Positions 44,176-55,871 of a DNA stretch of 64,000 nucleotides are shown piece by piece; the stretch's first letter is position 1, and each line of letters begins with the position of its first letter. The position numbers were made by a program, and so were the translations under genes. Under the pieces are notes generated by a model. It saw only the letters and a list, made by a program, of their open reading frames with translations. It had not been told where the DNA came from and did not search any database. Origin of the DNA: Dyella sp. SG609 (GTDB lineage: Bacteria > Pseudomonadota > Gammaproteobacteria > Xanthomonadales > Rhodanobacteraceae); the NCBI RefSeq assembly GCF_012275375.1, contig NZ_JAAZQJ010000003.1:124001-188000 (forward strand), read 5' to 3'.

Positions 44176-44308
44176 GTAGGTTGGGGTGAGCGCAGCGAAC
44201 CCCAACAGACCACCCCGGTTACCGCGCCGTCGAGCGTGGTAACCGGAAGATCGGACGTATCGATGGCGTGAGAGGCTTGTTGGGGTTCGCTGCGCTCACC
44301 CCAACCTG
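44176..44308. repeat. Inverted pair of GTAGGTTGGGGTGAGC repeats
   Basis: The left copy at 44176-44206 and the right copy at 44279-44308 are near-perfect inverted repeats of about 30 bp (GTTGGGGTGAGCGCAGCGAA and its complement). They enclose a second inverted repeat, CCGGTTACC (44215) with GGTAACCGG (44238). The same family occurs at 54692 and 59236. This is a REP-doublet-like structure located between convergent genes. Confidence 0.85.
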
Positions 44309-44320
44309 CGGCGCCGTTCT

Positions 44321-45316
44321 TCAGGGGGCCATGACGCAGCGGTTCTTGCCGTCTTCCTTGGCCTTGTACAGCGCGCGGTCGGCGGCCTGGATCAGGTCCT
44401 CGTCGCTGCGCGCGTCGCCGCTCCACAGCGCGATGCCCTGGCTGGCGCTCACCTGCGCCACGAACGGACCGCGGCTGCCGTCCAGCGGGTAGGGCGCGGC
44501 CAGTTCGCCGCCCAGTTCCTGGCAGCGGTGCAGCAGTGCCGCGGCATCGGAGACGTCTTCCAGGATCAGCGCGAATTCGTCGCCGCCCAGGCGCGCGACG
44601 GTGTCGTTCGCGCGCAGCGCCGCGTGCAGGCGCGCGGCGATCGCGCGCAACAGCGCATCGCCGGCCGGATGCCCGTGGTCGTCGTTGATGCCCTTGAAGC
44701 CGTCGATGTCCAGCAGCACCAGCGCGAACGCCATGCCGTGGCGCGGCGCGCGTTGCATGGCGGTGCGCAGGCGGTCGTGGAACAGCACGCGGTTGGGCAG
44801 GCCGGTGAGCATGTCGTGGGTGGCCTGGTGGCGGATCTGCGCTTCCACCCGCTCGCGCTCGGCCATCTCGATGCCGAGCTGGCGGTTGCGCTCCGAAAGC
44901 TCGTCCAGCGTGGCGCGCAGCTGCGCGCGCGCTTCGTACAGCTCCAGGAACACGCGCACCTTCGACTGCAGGATGGCGTCGTTCACCGGCTTGGCGATGT
45001 AGTCCACCGCGCCGAAGCGGTAGCCCTTGAGCCGATGGAGGTCGTCCGCATAGGCCGCGGTGACGAAAATGATCGGCGTCTCCTGCAGCTGGCCGGATTC
45101 GCCCAGCAGCGAGGCCACCTCGAAGCCGTCCATGTCCGGCATGTTCACGTCCAGCAGGATCAGCGCGAACTCATGGTCCAGGCACATCGCCAGCGCCTGG
45201 TTGCCGCTGCTGGCTTCCAGCAGCTCGGCGCCGCAATCGGCCAGCAGCACGCGCATCGCCACCAGGTTGGCATGGGTGTCGTCGACGACGAGGATCTTGG
45301 GGCGGGCGATATTCAT
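44321..45316 (-). CDS. Response regulator with diguanylate cyclase (REC-GGDEF) output
   Basis: The 331-residue protein has an N-terminal receiver domain (ILVVDDTHANLVAMRVLL; phosphoacceptor Asp in LILLDVNMPDMDG; Lys in YIAKPVND), a short coiled coil and a GGDEF domain with intact RLGGDEFALILED and the opening HDMLTGLPNRVLFHDRL. It should make cyclic di-GMP when phosphorylated. As the last gene of the four-gene operon, it is the likely output of the hybrid kinase. ATG 45316 overlaps the CheB-like stop (ATGA). Confidence 0.93.
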   Translation of the reverse strand: MNIARPKILVVDDTHANLVAMRVLLADCGAELLEASSGNQALAMCLDHEFALILLDVNMPDMDGFEVASLLGESGQLQETPIIFVTAAYADDLHRLKGYRFGAVDYIAKPVNDAILQSKVRVFLELYEARAQLRATLDELSERNRQLGIEMAERERVEAQIRHQATHDMLTGLPNRVLFHDRLRTAMQRAPRHGMAFALVLLDIDGFKGINDDHGHPAGDALLRAIAARLHAALRANDTVARLGGDEFALILEDVSDAAALLHRCQELGGELAAPYPLDGSRGPFVAQVSASQGIALWSGDARSDEDLIQAADRALYKAKEDGKNRCVMAP

Positions 45317-45882
45317 GCGAGACAGAGCCGGTTGAGCAGCGGCGGGATCTGCGCCAGGGGCAGGCAATGATCGGCGCCGGCGCGCTCCAGCGCGGCCTGC
45401 GGCATGGTCGGTACTTCCGCGTCGCCGGGCTCCTGCACGATGGCGATGCCTCCCTGCGCGCGGATCGCCGCCAGTCCTTCGGCGCCGTCGCTGTTGGCGC
45501 CGGTGAGCACCACGCCGACCAGGCGTTCGCGGTACGCCTCGGCGGCGGAATCGAATAGTACGTCGATCGAGGGGCGCGCGTAGCTCACCCGCGGGTCCAC
45601 GCTGAGCGCAAAGCGGCGGTCGTGCTCCAACAGCAGGTGATAGCCGCTGGGCGCCACGTGCACCGTGCCGGGCGCCGGCAGTTCGCGCTCGCGCGCCTCG
45701 GTCACCGCCAGGCGGGTGTGCCGCGCCAGCAGCTCGCACATCAGCTCGACCGTGGCCGAGCCGGTATGGCAGCACACCAGCAGGGTCTGCGGCAGGCGTG
45801 GATCCAGTTGCGCCAGCAGCCGCTCCAGCGCGGTGAGGCCGCCGGCCGAGCATCCGATCGCGATGGCTTCCGGCGCCGCCAC
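45313..45882 (-). CDS. cheB: Stand-alone CheB-type methylesterase domain
   Basis: A 189-residue CheB catalytic domain without the usual receiver. The serine nucleophile is in AIGCSAGGLTAL, the histidine is probably in CCHTGSA (classical CheB has a QHMP-like sequence there) and the aspartate in VLTGANSDGAEGL. CheB removes methyl groups from glutamates. The lack of a receiver implies regulation by the partner kinase or by abundance. It starts at GTG 45882, two bases after the CheR stop. Confidence 0.9.
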   Translation of the reverse strand: MAAPEAIAIGCSAGGLTALERLLAQLDPRLPQTLLVCCHTGSATVELMCELLARHTRLAVTEARERELPAPGTVHVAPSGYHLLLEHDRRFALSVDPRVSYARPSIDVLFDSAAEAYRERLVGVVLTGANSDGAEGLAAIRAQGGIAIVQEPGDAEVPTMPQAALERAGADHCLPLAQIPPLLNRLCLA

Positions 45883-45883
45883 G

Positions 45884-46743
45884 TCAGGCCGCCTGCGGCG
45901 CCTTGGCGCCGAGCCGGTAGATGCGCAGGCCCGCGTCGACGGCGGTGAAATCCGCGGCGGAAGGGGCGAAATCCAGGCTTTCGCGGGTGCCCAGGCAAAG
46001 GAAGCCGCCGCGCACCAGGCTGTCGCGGAACAGGCCCAGGGTACGGTCCTGCAGCGGGTCGGAGAAATAGATCAGCACGTTGCGGCACAACACCAGGTGC
46101 GCTTCGCAGAACACTTCGTCGGTGACCAGGTTGTGGTTGGCGAAGATCACGTTGCGGCGCAGGCGGCTGTCCAGCTTCAGCAGTTCGTAGCGCGCGCTGT
46201 AGTAGTCGGCGAGCGTATGGCTGCCGCCGGCCGCCAGGTAGTTGCGCGACCACAGCTGCGCCTCGCGCGCCGGATAGATGCCTTCCTGCGCATGGCGCAG
46301 CGCGGCTTCGTTGAAGTCGGTGGCGTAGATCTGGGTGCGCTCGTACAGCCCGGCTTCTTCCAGCAGGATGGCCAGCGAATAGACCTCCTGCCCGTGCGCG
46401 CAGCCGGCCTGCCAGATATTGATCTGCGGATACGACGCCAGCACCGGCAACACCTGCTGGCGCAGCGCGCTGAACACTTCCGGGTCGCGGAACATTTCCG
46501 ACACCGGCACCGACAGGCCTTCCAGCACCTGCGCCAGGAACGCCGGCTCGTGCAGCAGGCGGCCGGTGAGCGCGCTGATGGTACCGGTGTGGTGGGCGAT
46601 CACCAGCTGCTGCACGCGGCGCTTGAGCGAGGCCGGCGCGTACTGGCTGAAGTCGTAGCCGTGGCGCGCCTGCAGCGCGCGCACGAACAGTTCGACCTCG
46701 ATGTCCTCGAGTTCGCCGTCCGTCCTGCCGGCGCCGCGCTCCT

Positions 46744-46747
<4 letters not shown>
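45884..46747 (-). CDS. cheR: CheR-type SAM-dependent protein methyltransferase
   Basis: The 287-residue protein has the CheR helical N-domain (HGYDFSQYAPASLKRRV) and catalytic domain: VSEMFRDPEVF, SAM motif IWQAGCAHGQEVYSLAILL, ATDFNEAALRHAQEGIYP and the late LVLCRNVLIYFSD. CheR methylates glutamates of receptors; no chemoreceptor or cheA/cheW is nearby, so its substrate may be the operon's own kinase. ATG 46747 overlaps the kinase gene stop (ATGA). Confidence 0.93.
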
Positions 46748-50409
<3,662 letters not shown>

Positions 50410-50482
50410 GCGGGTTCCCTGTATCGATGGCCCGGCGCACAGCCTTCTGCCAGGCGTTCGGCGCAGGGTAGCGCAGCGGGCG

Positions 50483-51427
50483 TCAGCCCGGTGTGGTCGG
50501 TGTGGCCGATGCGGTCGGGGGAATGCGCCGCTGCCATGCCGGCGGCACGATCGAGCCGCGGCGCAGCGCCATCGCCAGCAGCACGCCGCTGAGCGAGGTG
50601 CACACCAGCAGGGCCACCACCGAGGCCTCGGCGCCGAAGTCGCCGCCGCTGAGCCAGCCCGGGCCGGTCATCTTCGCCACCAGGAAGCCATCCGGCGGCA
50701 GGCCGGATACGGCGATGCCGAACACGGTGCCCTGCAGCACGTTCCAGGCCAGGTGCATGCCCGCGCAGATCCACAGCGAGCGGGTGACGTGATAGAGCAG
50801 GCCCAGCAGGATGCCGGCCTCGATCGCGATCGAGAGCGAGCTCCATAGCGTGGCGCCGGGATTGTTCAGATGCACGGCGCCGAAGAACAGCGCCGAAATG
50901 GCCAGCGACCACCAGGTGCCCAGCCCTTCCTCGACGATGCGGAACAGCACGCCGCGGAACAGGATCTCCTCGCCCAGCCCGGCCCCGACGCCCACCACCA
51001 GCACGGCCGGCGCCCAGTCGGCGGCGGGGTTGGTGTGCAGCACGTGGTAGCTGCCCAGCAGCCACAGCACGGCCACGGTGAGGCTCATCAGGCCGATGCC
51101 GATGGCCAGGCCGAGGCCGCCCTGTGCGGGCAGGCGGCGCAGCGACAGCTCGGCGACGGGACGGCTTTCCACGCCGCGCACCAGGATCAGGTAGGCGACC
51201 AGGGCCGGCAGCAGGCGCCCGATCATCTCGGCCACGGCGCGCAGCAGCGGATCGGCGTCCTTGGCATTCCAGCCCAGCACATGGAACACCGAGCCGACCA
51301 CGAAGCCCGCGGCGATCATCGTCACTACGAAGTTGACGATGCGCCCCAGCGGCGAGAACACCAGCCGGCGTTGCCAGACGGTGGCGTGGGCGGGGGGGAC
51401 GAAGGCCAGTTGGGAGTTAGCGTCCAT
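50483..51427 (-). CDS. CPBP-family intramembrane metalloprotease
   Basis: The 314-residue polytopic protein has the CPBP (CAAX protease/bacteriocin-processing) motifs: motif 1 GLGEEILFRGVLF (EExxxR), motif 2 FGAVHLNNP and motif 3 CAGMHLAWNVLQG, which supply glutamates and histidines for the metal site inside the membrane. About eight helices are visible. The function of most bacterial members is unknown; some process peptides or act in immunity or secretion. No bacteriocin gene is adjacent. Its ribosome site is unusual (see the triple repeat just upstream). Confidence 0.9.
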   Translation of the reverse strand: MDANSQLAFVPPAHATVWQRRLVFSPLGRIVNFVVTMIAAGFVVGSVFHVLGWNAKDADPLLRAVAEMIGRLLPALVAYLILVRGVESRPVAELSLRRLPAQGGLGLAIGIGLMSLTVAVLWLLGSYHVLHTNPAADWAPAVLVVGVGAGLGEEILFRGVLFRIVEEGLGTWWSLAISALFFGAVHLNNPGATLWSSLSIAIEAGILLGLLYHVTRSLWICAGMHLAWNVLQGTVFGIAVSGLPPDGFLVAKMTGPGWLSGGDFGAEASVVALLVCTSLSGVLLAMALRRGSIVPPAWQRRIPPTASATPTTPG

Positions 51428-51429
51428 GC

Positions 51430-51471
51430 GTTCCTTGAAGAACGTTCCTTGAAAAACGTTCTTTGAAATAT
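51430..51471 (-). repeat. Three tandem 14-bp repeats, each carrying a Shine-Dalgarno-like AAGGAA/AAAGAA
   Basis: On the plus strand the units are GTTCCTTGAAGAAC, GTTCCTTGAAAAAC and GTTCTTTGAAATAT, exactly 14 bp apart, lying between prfC and the CPBP gene. Read on the minus strand each contributes an AAGGAAC- or AAAGAAC-type ribosome site, and the last one is correctly spaced for ATG 51427. Confidence 0.9.
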
Positions 51472-53072
51472 CAGACGTCGACGGAGGCGGCGTGCTCGCG
51501 CGTGGCCGAGAAGCGTACCTGCGGCCAGCGCTCCTGCGCCAGCTGCAGGTTGACCCGCGACGGCGCCAGGTAGACCAGCTCGCCGGCCGCGTCCACCGCC
51601 AGGTTCATGGCGTTCTTCTCGCGGAATTCTTCCAGCTTCTTTTCATCGCCGCAGTGCACCCAGCGCGCCGTGGCTACGCCCACCGGCTCGAACGCGGCGT
51701 CGACGCCGTATTCGTCCTTCAGCCGGTACGCCACCACGTCGAACTGCAGCACGCCCACCGCGCCCAGCACCAGGTCGTTGCTCATCAGCGGACGGAAGAA
51801 CTGCGTGGCGCCTTCTTCCGAGAGCTGCGCCAGGCCCTTCTGCAACGCCTTCATCTTGAGCGGATCGCGCAGGCGCGCGCGGCGGAACAATTCCGGCGCG
51901 AAGTTGGGGATGCCGGTGAACGACACCGGCTCGCCTTCGCTGAAGGTGTCGCCGATGCTGATGGTGCCGTGGTTGTGCAGGCCGATCACGTCGCCGGGGA
52001 AAGCGCTTTCGACGATCTCGCGGTCGCTGGCCATGAAGGTGAGCGCGTTGGCGATGCGCACTTCCTTGCCGGTGCGGGTCTGGATCATCTTCATGCCGGC
52101 GGTATAGGTGCCCGAGCACACGCGCATGAAGGCGACGCGGTCGCGGTGCGCCGGGTCCATGTTGGCCTGGATCTTGAACACGAAGCCGGTGAGTTTTTCC
52201 TCGGTCGGCTCGATCTCGCGGCTGAGCGTGGCGCGCGGCTTGGGCGAGGGCGCGTGCTCGACGAAGAAGTCCAGCAGCAGCTGCACGCCGAAGTTGTTCA
52301 CCGCCGAGCCGAAGAACACCGGCGTGAGCTTGCCGGCCAGGTACTGCTGCAGGTCGAACGGATGCGAGGCGCCCTGCACCAGTTCCAGTTCGTCGCGCAG
52401 TTCCTTCATCGCCTCGGCGCCGATGGCGGCTTCGAGGCCGGGCGCGTCGAGGCCCTTGAAGATGGTCGAATCCTGCCGCGTGAAGTTCTTGCCCGGCTCG
52501 AACACATGCACTTCGTCCAGCAGCATGTGATAGACGCCCTTCAGGCGCTTGCCCATGCCGATCGGCCAGGTCAGAGGCGCGCAGGCGATGCCGAGCACCG
52601 ATTCCACTTCGTCCAGCAGCTCGATCGGCGAGCGGCCTTCGCGGTCCAGCTTGTTGATGAAGGTCATGATCGGCGTGTCGCGCAGGCGGCACACCTCCAT
52701 CAGCTTAATGGTGCGCTCCTCCACGCCCTTGGCGCAGTCGATCACCATCAGCGCGGAGTCCACCGCGGTGAGCACGCGGTAGGTGTCTTCCGAGAAGTCC
52801 GCGTGGCCGGGGGTGTCGAGCAGGTTGACGATCTTGCCTTCGTACGGGAACTGCATCACCGACGAGGTGACCGAGATGCCGCGCTCCTTTTCCAGCGCCA
52901 TCCAGTCCGAGGTGGCATGGCGCGCAGCCTTGCGCCCCTTCACCGAGCCGGCCATCTGGATGGCGCCGCCGAACAGCAGCAGCTTTTCCGTGAGCGTGGT
53001 CTTGCCGGCGTCAGGGTGGCTGACGATGGCGAAGGTGCGGCGGCGGAGGGTTTCGTCGAGGTGGGTGTACAT
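51471..53072 (-). CDS. prfC: Peptide chain release factor 3
   Basis: The 533-residue translational GTPase recycles RF1/RF2 from ribosomes. G motifs are [15 protein letters not shown] (G1), [12 protein letters not shown] (G2), [16 protein letters not shown] (G3) and INKLDREG (G4). The segment [20 protein letters not shown] is specific for RF3 rather than EF-G. The C-terminal domains are complete. ATG 53072 is the only start giving the conserved N-terminus; longer frames belong to upstream shadow sequence. Confidence 0.98.
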   Translation of the reverse strand: MYTHLDETLRRRTFAIVSHPDAGKTTLTEKLLLFGGAIQMAGSVKGRKAARHATSDWMALEKERGISVTSSVMQFPYEGKIVNLLDTPGHADFSEDTYRVLTAVDSALMVIDCAKGVEERTIKLMEVCRLRDTPIMTFINKLDREGRSPIELLDEVESVLGIACAPLTWPIGMGKRLKGVYHMLLDEVHVFEPGKNFTRQDSTIFKGLDAPGLEAAIGAEAMKELRDELELVQGASHPFDLQQYLAGKLTPVFFGSAVNNFGVQLLLDFFVEHAPSPKPRATLSREIEPTEEKLTGFVFKIQANMDPAHRDRVAFMRVCSGTYTAGMKMIQTRTGKEVRIANALTFMASDREIVESAFPGDVIGLHNHGTISIGDTFSEGEPVSFTGIPNFAPELFRRARLRDPLKMKALQKGLAQLSEEGATQFFRPLMSNDLVLGAVGVLQFDVVAYRLKDEYGVDAAFEPVGVATARWVHCGDEKKLEEFREKNAMNLAVDAAGELVYLAPSRVNLQLAQERWPQVRFSATREHAASVDV

Positions 53073-53107
53073 GCGGGGATCGGGGCGGTCGATGCGAACC
53101 CGACATT

Positions 53108-53611
53108 CTAGCGTGGCTGGGCGTCCCCTGGCCCTTCGAGGGCCGCCCGCCGCCGCTCCAGGCTCTCCGCCGTCCACACCTCGCTGCGCCGGTAGAACTC
53201 CGGCACCGCCCGCGCGCCCTCCGGAATCACCACCCACGGCTGCTTGCTGGCGGTGAAGACGTGGATGTCCGGCGGCAGGCGGTCCGGGTCGTCCAGGGTG
53301 CCGACCCGCACGTAGGCGAAGGTGGCGCCGCCGCCGGCGTAGTGGCTCCACAGGGCGACCATGCAGTCCGGGCAGCGGGCGACCTGCTGGCCCTTGCCGC
53401 TGAAGCTGGGGATGGTTTCGACGAGCGGGCGGCTGCGCAGCAGGCGCAGGCGGTCGGTTTCGATCATGGCGTTGAGGGCGAAGGCGGCGCCGCTTTCGCG
53501 CTGGCACCAGCGGCAGTGGCAGCAGTGCACGATCAGCGGGCCGCTGCCGAGGCGGTAGCGGACTTCGCCGCAGGTGCAGCCCCCGTCCAGGGGCAGGAAC
53601 TCGACCGCCAT
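53108..53611 (-). CDS. GFA/CENP-V-type zinc protein
   Basis: A 167-residue protein with the zinc-binding cysteine pattern of the glutathione-dependent formaldehyde-activating (GFA) family: [22 protein letters not shown] and a later CPDC. The fold is a small beta domain binding two zinc ions. Despite the name, most members have no proven formaldehyde role. It neighbours an M24-like gene 32 bp upstream on the same strand. Confidence 0.88.
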   Translation of the reverse strand: MAVEFLPLDGGCTCGEVRYRLGSGPLIVHCCHCRWCQRESGAAFALNAMIETDRLRLLRSRPLVETIPSFSGKGQQVARCPDCMVALWSHYAGGGATFAYVRVGTLDDPDRLPPDIHVFTASKQPWVVIPEGARAVPEFYRRSEVWTAESLERRRAALEGPGDAQPR

Positions 53612-53643
53612 CGCGCTGGCTCCCGAGATTCGGACGGCCCAGC

Positions 53644-54306
53644 CTACTCGACCAGCAGGTCCTCGTAGAAGGCGCCGTAGGGCTCGCTGGGGTGGGCGAT
53701 CTGGATCTCCAGGATCCACAGGCCGCCGGACGGGGCCTGCTCCAGCGTGCCCAGGTCGCCGGCCTTGTGGATGGCGTGGGGGAAATCGCCCACGCGGTGG
53801 CCCTTGATGGCGTGGTTGAGGCGCCAGCCCATCGCTTCGGCCCGCTCGGCGGCGAAGGCGTACAGCGCCTCGCCGCTCAGGCCCCGGGTGCGCCAGGCCG
53901 CGGCCACTTCGTCGAACAGGGTGCGGGCGGCCTCGGCGCAGGCCTGCCTGGCCGCGTCGGCGCCGGTGGTGAAGGTGTCGCCGACATCGCCCTCGTGGCC
54001 GTCGAAGACCAGGCCCAGGTCGATGAAATAGATGTCGTCCGCGCCCAGCCGCAGCGCCGGGTCGGAGGCTTCGCGGAAGGTCTTGAGGGTGTTGGCGCCG
54101 ATGCGGATCACCACCGGGTGCCACAGCCGCTCCAGCCCATGGGCGCGGAACACCTCGGCGGCCTCGGTCCGGGCTTCTTCCTCGCTGATGCCCGGGCGCA
54201 TGCGCTCGCGGATGCCCTGCAGCACGGCCCAGCTGCGCTCGCGGGCGCGCAGCATCAGGGCGGGGTCGTAGGGGGCGCCGACGGCTTCGCGCGGGGTCGC
54301 GGTCAT
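53644..54306 (-). CDS. M24-family (creatinase/aminopeptidase P fold) metallopeptidase-like protein
   Basis: The 220-residue protein is a pita-bread fold without the N-terminal domain of aminopeptidase P. Likely metal ligands are Asp in [12 protein letters not shown] and DVGDTFTTG, His in GDFPHAIHK, and Glu in [12 protein letters not shown]. It is short for the family (~260 or more), and its ligand set is only partly canonical, so it may be non-peptidase. ATG 54306 lies five bases after the DUF1304 stop. Confidence 0.8.
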   Translation of the reverse strand: MTATPREAVGAPYDPALMLRARERSWAVLQGIRERMRPGISEEEARTEAAEVFRAHGLERLWHPVVIRIGANTLKTFREASDPALRLGADDIYFIDLGLVFDGHEGDVGDTFTTGADAARQACAEAARTLFDEVAAAWRTRGLSGEALYAFAAERAEAMGWRLNHAIKGHRVGDFPHAIHKAGDLGTLEQAPSGGLWILEIQIAHPSEPYGAFYEDLLVE

Positions 54307-54311
54307 GGCGC

Positions 54312-54665
54312 TCAGATCCACAGCAGGATCAGGCCCAGCGCCGCCGGCACGGCCTGGAACAGCAGGATGCGGCGCGAGGCGGTAAAGCCGCCGTAAAGCC
54401 CGGCCACCAGTACGCAGCCCAGGAAGAAGCGCGCCACGGCGAGGCCGTCCGTGCCCAGCCACAGCGACCACAGCAGGCCGGCGCTGAGAAAGCCGTTGTA
54501 CAGGCCCTGGTTGGCGGCGAGCACCTTCGATTGCGCGGCGAATTCCGCGGTGGTGCCGAAGGCCCTGCGGCCGGCCGGCTTGTCCCACAGGAACATTTCC
54601 AGCACCAGGAACCATACGTGCAGCAGGGCGACCAGGGCGATGACGATTTGGGCGGCAATGGACAC
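54312..54665 (-). CDS. DUF1304-family membrane protein
   Basis: A 117-residue protein with four membrane helices (IVIALVALLHVWFLVLEMFLW, then LYNGFLSAGLLWSLWL, ARFFLGCVLVAGLYGGF and VPAALGLILLWI) and the family elements FLWDKPAGRRAFG and VLAANQGLYNGFL. Function is unknown. The GTG at 54665 is chosen because AAGGAG lies five bases before it; it is the first gene of a unit with the M24 and GFA genes. Confidence 0.9.
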   Translation of the reverse strand: MSIAAQIVIALVALLHVWFLVLEMFLWDKPAGRRAFGTTAEFAAQSKVLAANQGLYNGFLSAGLLWSLWLGTDGLAVARFFLGCVLVAGLYGGFTASRRILLFQAVPAALGLILLWI

Positions 54666-54691
54666 GGCGGCTCCTTGGTTGAACATCCATT

Positions 54692-54730
54692 GTAGGTTGG
54701 GGTGAGCCATCGGCGAACCCCAACCTACGC
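54692..54730. repeat. Second copy of the GTAGGTTGGGGTGAGC repeat (single palindrome)
   Basis: GTAGGTTGGGGTGAGC and GCGAACCCCAACCTACGC form one hairpin with CATCG at its tip. It overlaps the last codon of the 2OG dioxygenase gene, and the repeat itself supplies that gene's TAG stop (54725-54727). Confidence 0.85.
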
Positions 54731-55474
54731 CTTGCGGAAGGTCACCACCAGCACGTCGCGGTGCGCGGCCCGGCCGGGGTCGCGCGGCGTCACCGGCGTC
54801 ACCCCGTGGAACACCCGCGCATCGTCCACCAGCGCCGCATCCAGCGGGTGGGTGAGGGTGAAGCTGCCCAGCAGGCTGCCGTCGGCGGTGTGGATGGTGG
54901 TGGTGCCGCTTTCGATGTTCTCGCGCTCCACCAGCAGCACCAGCACGTAATCCACCCCGTCGCGGTGCACGCCCTCGGGCGTGGGCTCGCCGGCCAGCCC
55001 GGCGCGGGCCTCGATGCGGAACTGGTGCACCTCCACCTGCCACCGCGCCACCTGCGGCGCCAGCGCGCCGAAGAAATCGCGGGCGAAGGCCAGGATGCGC
55101 TGCAGGCTGGGGCCTTCGGCAATGGCCGGGAGTACCGGCTCGAACCAGCGTTCGATGCCGCCCTGCAGATTGTTGTAGTCCAGGCTCTGGTAGTGCGGCT
55201 GACGCGGGCGCAGCTCGAACGGGCCCGCCGCGCCGGCCGCGAACACCGCATGGCGGCGGCGCCGGTGGCGGCCCTTGGCGGCCAGGTAATCGTCCGGGCC
55301 CAGCGCGTTCCAGCTGTCGGCGAATGCGGCCCAGTCCGCCATCGCCTGCCGGGAGCCGTCTTCCAGCAGGCGCTCCATCGCCAGGTGGGTGGCGAAGGCA
55401 AAGCCGTCGCGCTGGAGCAGCTCGCGCAGGGCCGGGGCGGACGTGGCCTGGTGTTCGGGGGCGGTCATGGACAT
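54725..55474 (-). CDS. 2OG-Fe(II) dioxygenase family protein (PF10014-like)
   Basis: The 249-residue protein has an HxD iron motif in PEGVHRDGVDYVLVLLV, a later iron histidine in ARVFHGVTPVTP, and the 2OG-contact arginine in AAHRDVLVVTFR. The region HYQSLDYNNLQGGIERWFEP is typical of the family that includes amino-acid hydroxylases such as isoleucine dioxygenase, so free-amino-acid hydroxylation is a fair guess. ATG 55474 is used; ATG 55468, five bases after GGGA, may be the real one. The divergent neighbour is the met operon. Confidence 0.85.
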   Translation of the reverse strand: MSMTAPEHQATSAPALRELLQRDGFAFATHLAMERLLEDGSRQAMADWAAFADSWNALGPDDYLAAKGRHRRRRHAVFAAGAAGPFELRPRQPHYQSLDYNNLQGGIERWFEPVLPAIAEGPSLQRILAFARDFFGALAPQVARWQVEVHQFRIEARAGLAGEPTPEGVHRDGVDYVLVLLVERENIESGTTTIHTADGSLLGSFTLTHPLDAALVDDARVFHGVTPVTPRDPGRAAHRDVLVVTFRKA

Positions 55475-55618
55475 CCCGGGGAGTGGGAAAGCGGCCAAGC
55501 ATAGCGCCGACGCAGGCGCGGCACATGGCCGGCAGCTGGCGTGCCGCAGGGCTGCTGGCGCCTTGTCTGGCGCGGCCTGGCGGGTTTGTGCGAATAATCT
55601 TGAACCGATTGGGCGTGT

Positions 55619-55634
55619 AGACGTTTAGACGGCC
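55619..55634. promoter_or_regulatory. Two adjacent met-box-like 8-mers (putative MetJ operator)
   Basis: AGACGTTT (55619-55626) and AGACGGCC (55627-55634) are adjacent near-matches to the MetJ box AGACGTCT and end six bases before the -35 of the met operon promoter. MetJ binds such 8-mers cooperatively in tandem. The pair GGACGTCC-AAACGGAT upstream of the metJ gene has the same pattern. Confidence 0.6.
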
Positions 55635-55640
55635 AAACTA

Positions 55641-55670
55641 TTGACACGGCCGAGCGGGCGCCGATACAGT
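55641..55670 (+). promoter_or_regulatory. Promoter of the metX-metB-hom operon
   Basis: Perfect -35 TTGACA (55641-55646) and -10 TACAGT (55665-55670) with 18-bp spacing. Transcription would begin at about 55677, right at the 5' edge of the riboswitch. Confidence 0.8.
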
Positions 55671-55676
55671 CCGCAT

Positions 55677-55792
55677 CACTCATCGAGACCGGCTGAGGGA
55701 CAGGCCCTTTGAAGCCGGGGCAACCTGCGGGATTTCCCGCCACGGTGCCAACTCCTGCGGAGGCGCAATCAGGCGCCGCCGAGAGATGGGCG
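55677..55792 (+). ncRNA. SAM-I (S-box) riboswitch aptamer
   Basis: The leader has the conserved S-box core: GAGGGACAGGCCC, TTTGAAGCCGGGGCAACC and GGTGCCAACTCCTGC. P1 is closed by CTCATC (55679-55684) and GATGGG (55785-55790). It binds S-adenosylmethionine in the nascent RNA. No intrinsic terminator follows, so control is probably translational through the expression platform at 55781-55867. Confidence 0.95.
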
Positions 55793-55867
55793 AGCTTCGT
55801 GCCGGCACTCATGCCGGCGGCGTGGCGACCTCTCTCCGATCCGCAGGGCGATGCCCGAACCGGAGAG
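55781..55867 (+). promoter_or_regulatory. Translational expression platform of the SAM-I riboswitch
   Basis: CTCTCCG (55832-55838) is exactly complementary to CGGAGAG (55861-55867), the metX Shine-Dalgarno sequence. TCTCTC (55831-55836) is also complementary to GAGAGA (55781-55786), which overlaps the 3' strand of P1. With SAM, P1 forms and the anti-SD blocks metX; without SAM, GAGAGA takes the anti-SD and frees the ribosome site. A GCCGGC-ACTCAT-GCCGGC hairpin (55801-55818) lies between. Confidence 0.8.
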
Positions 55868-55871
55868 CGAG

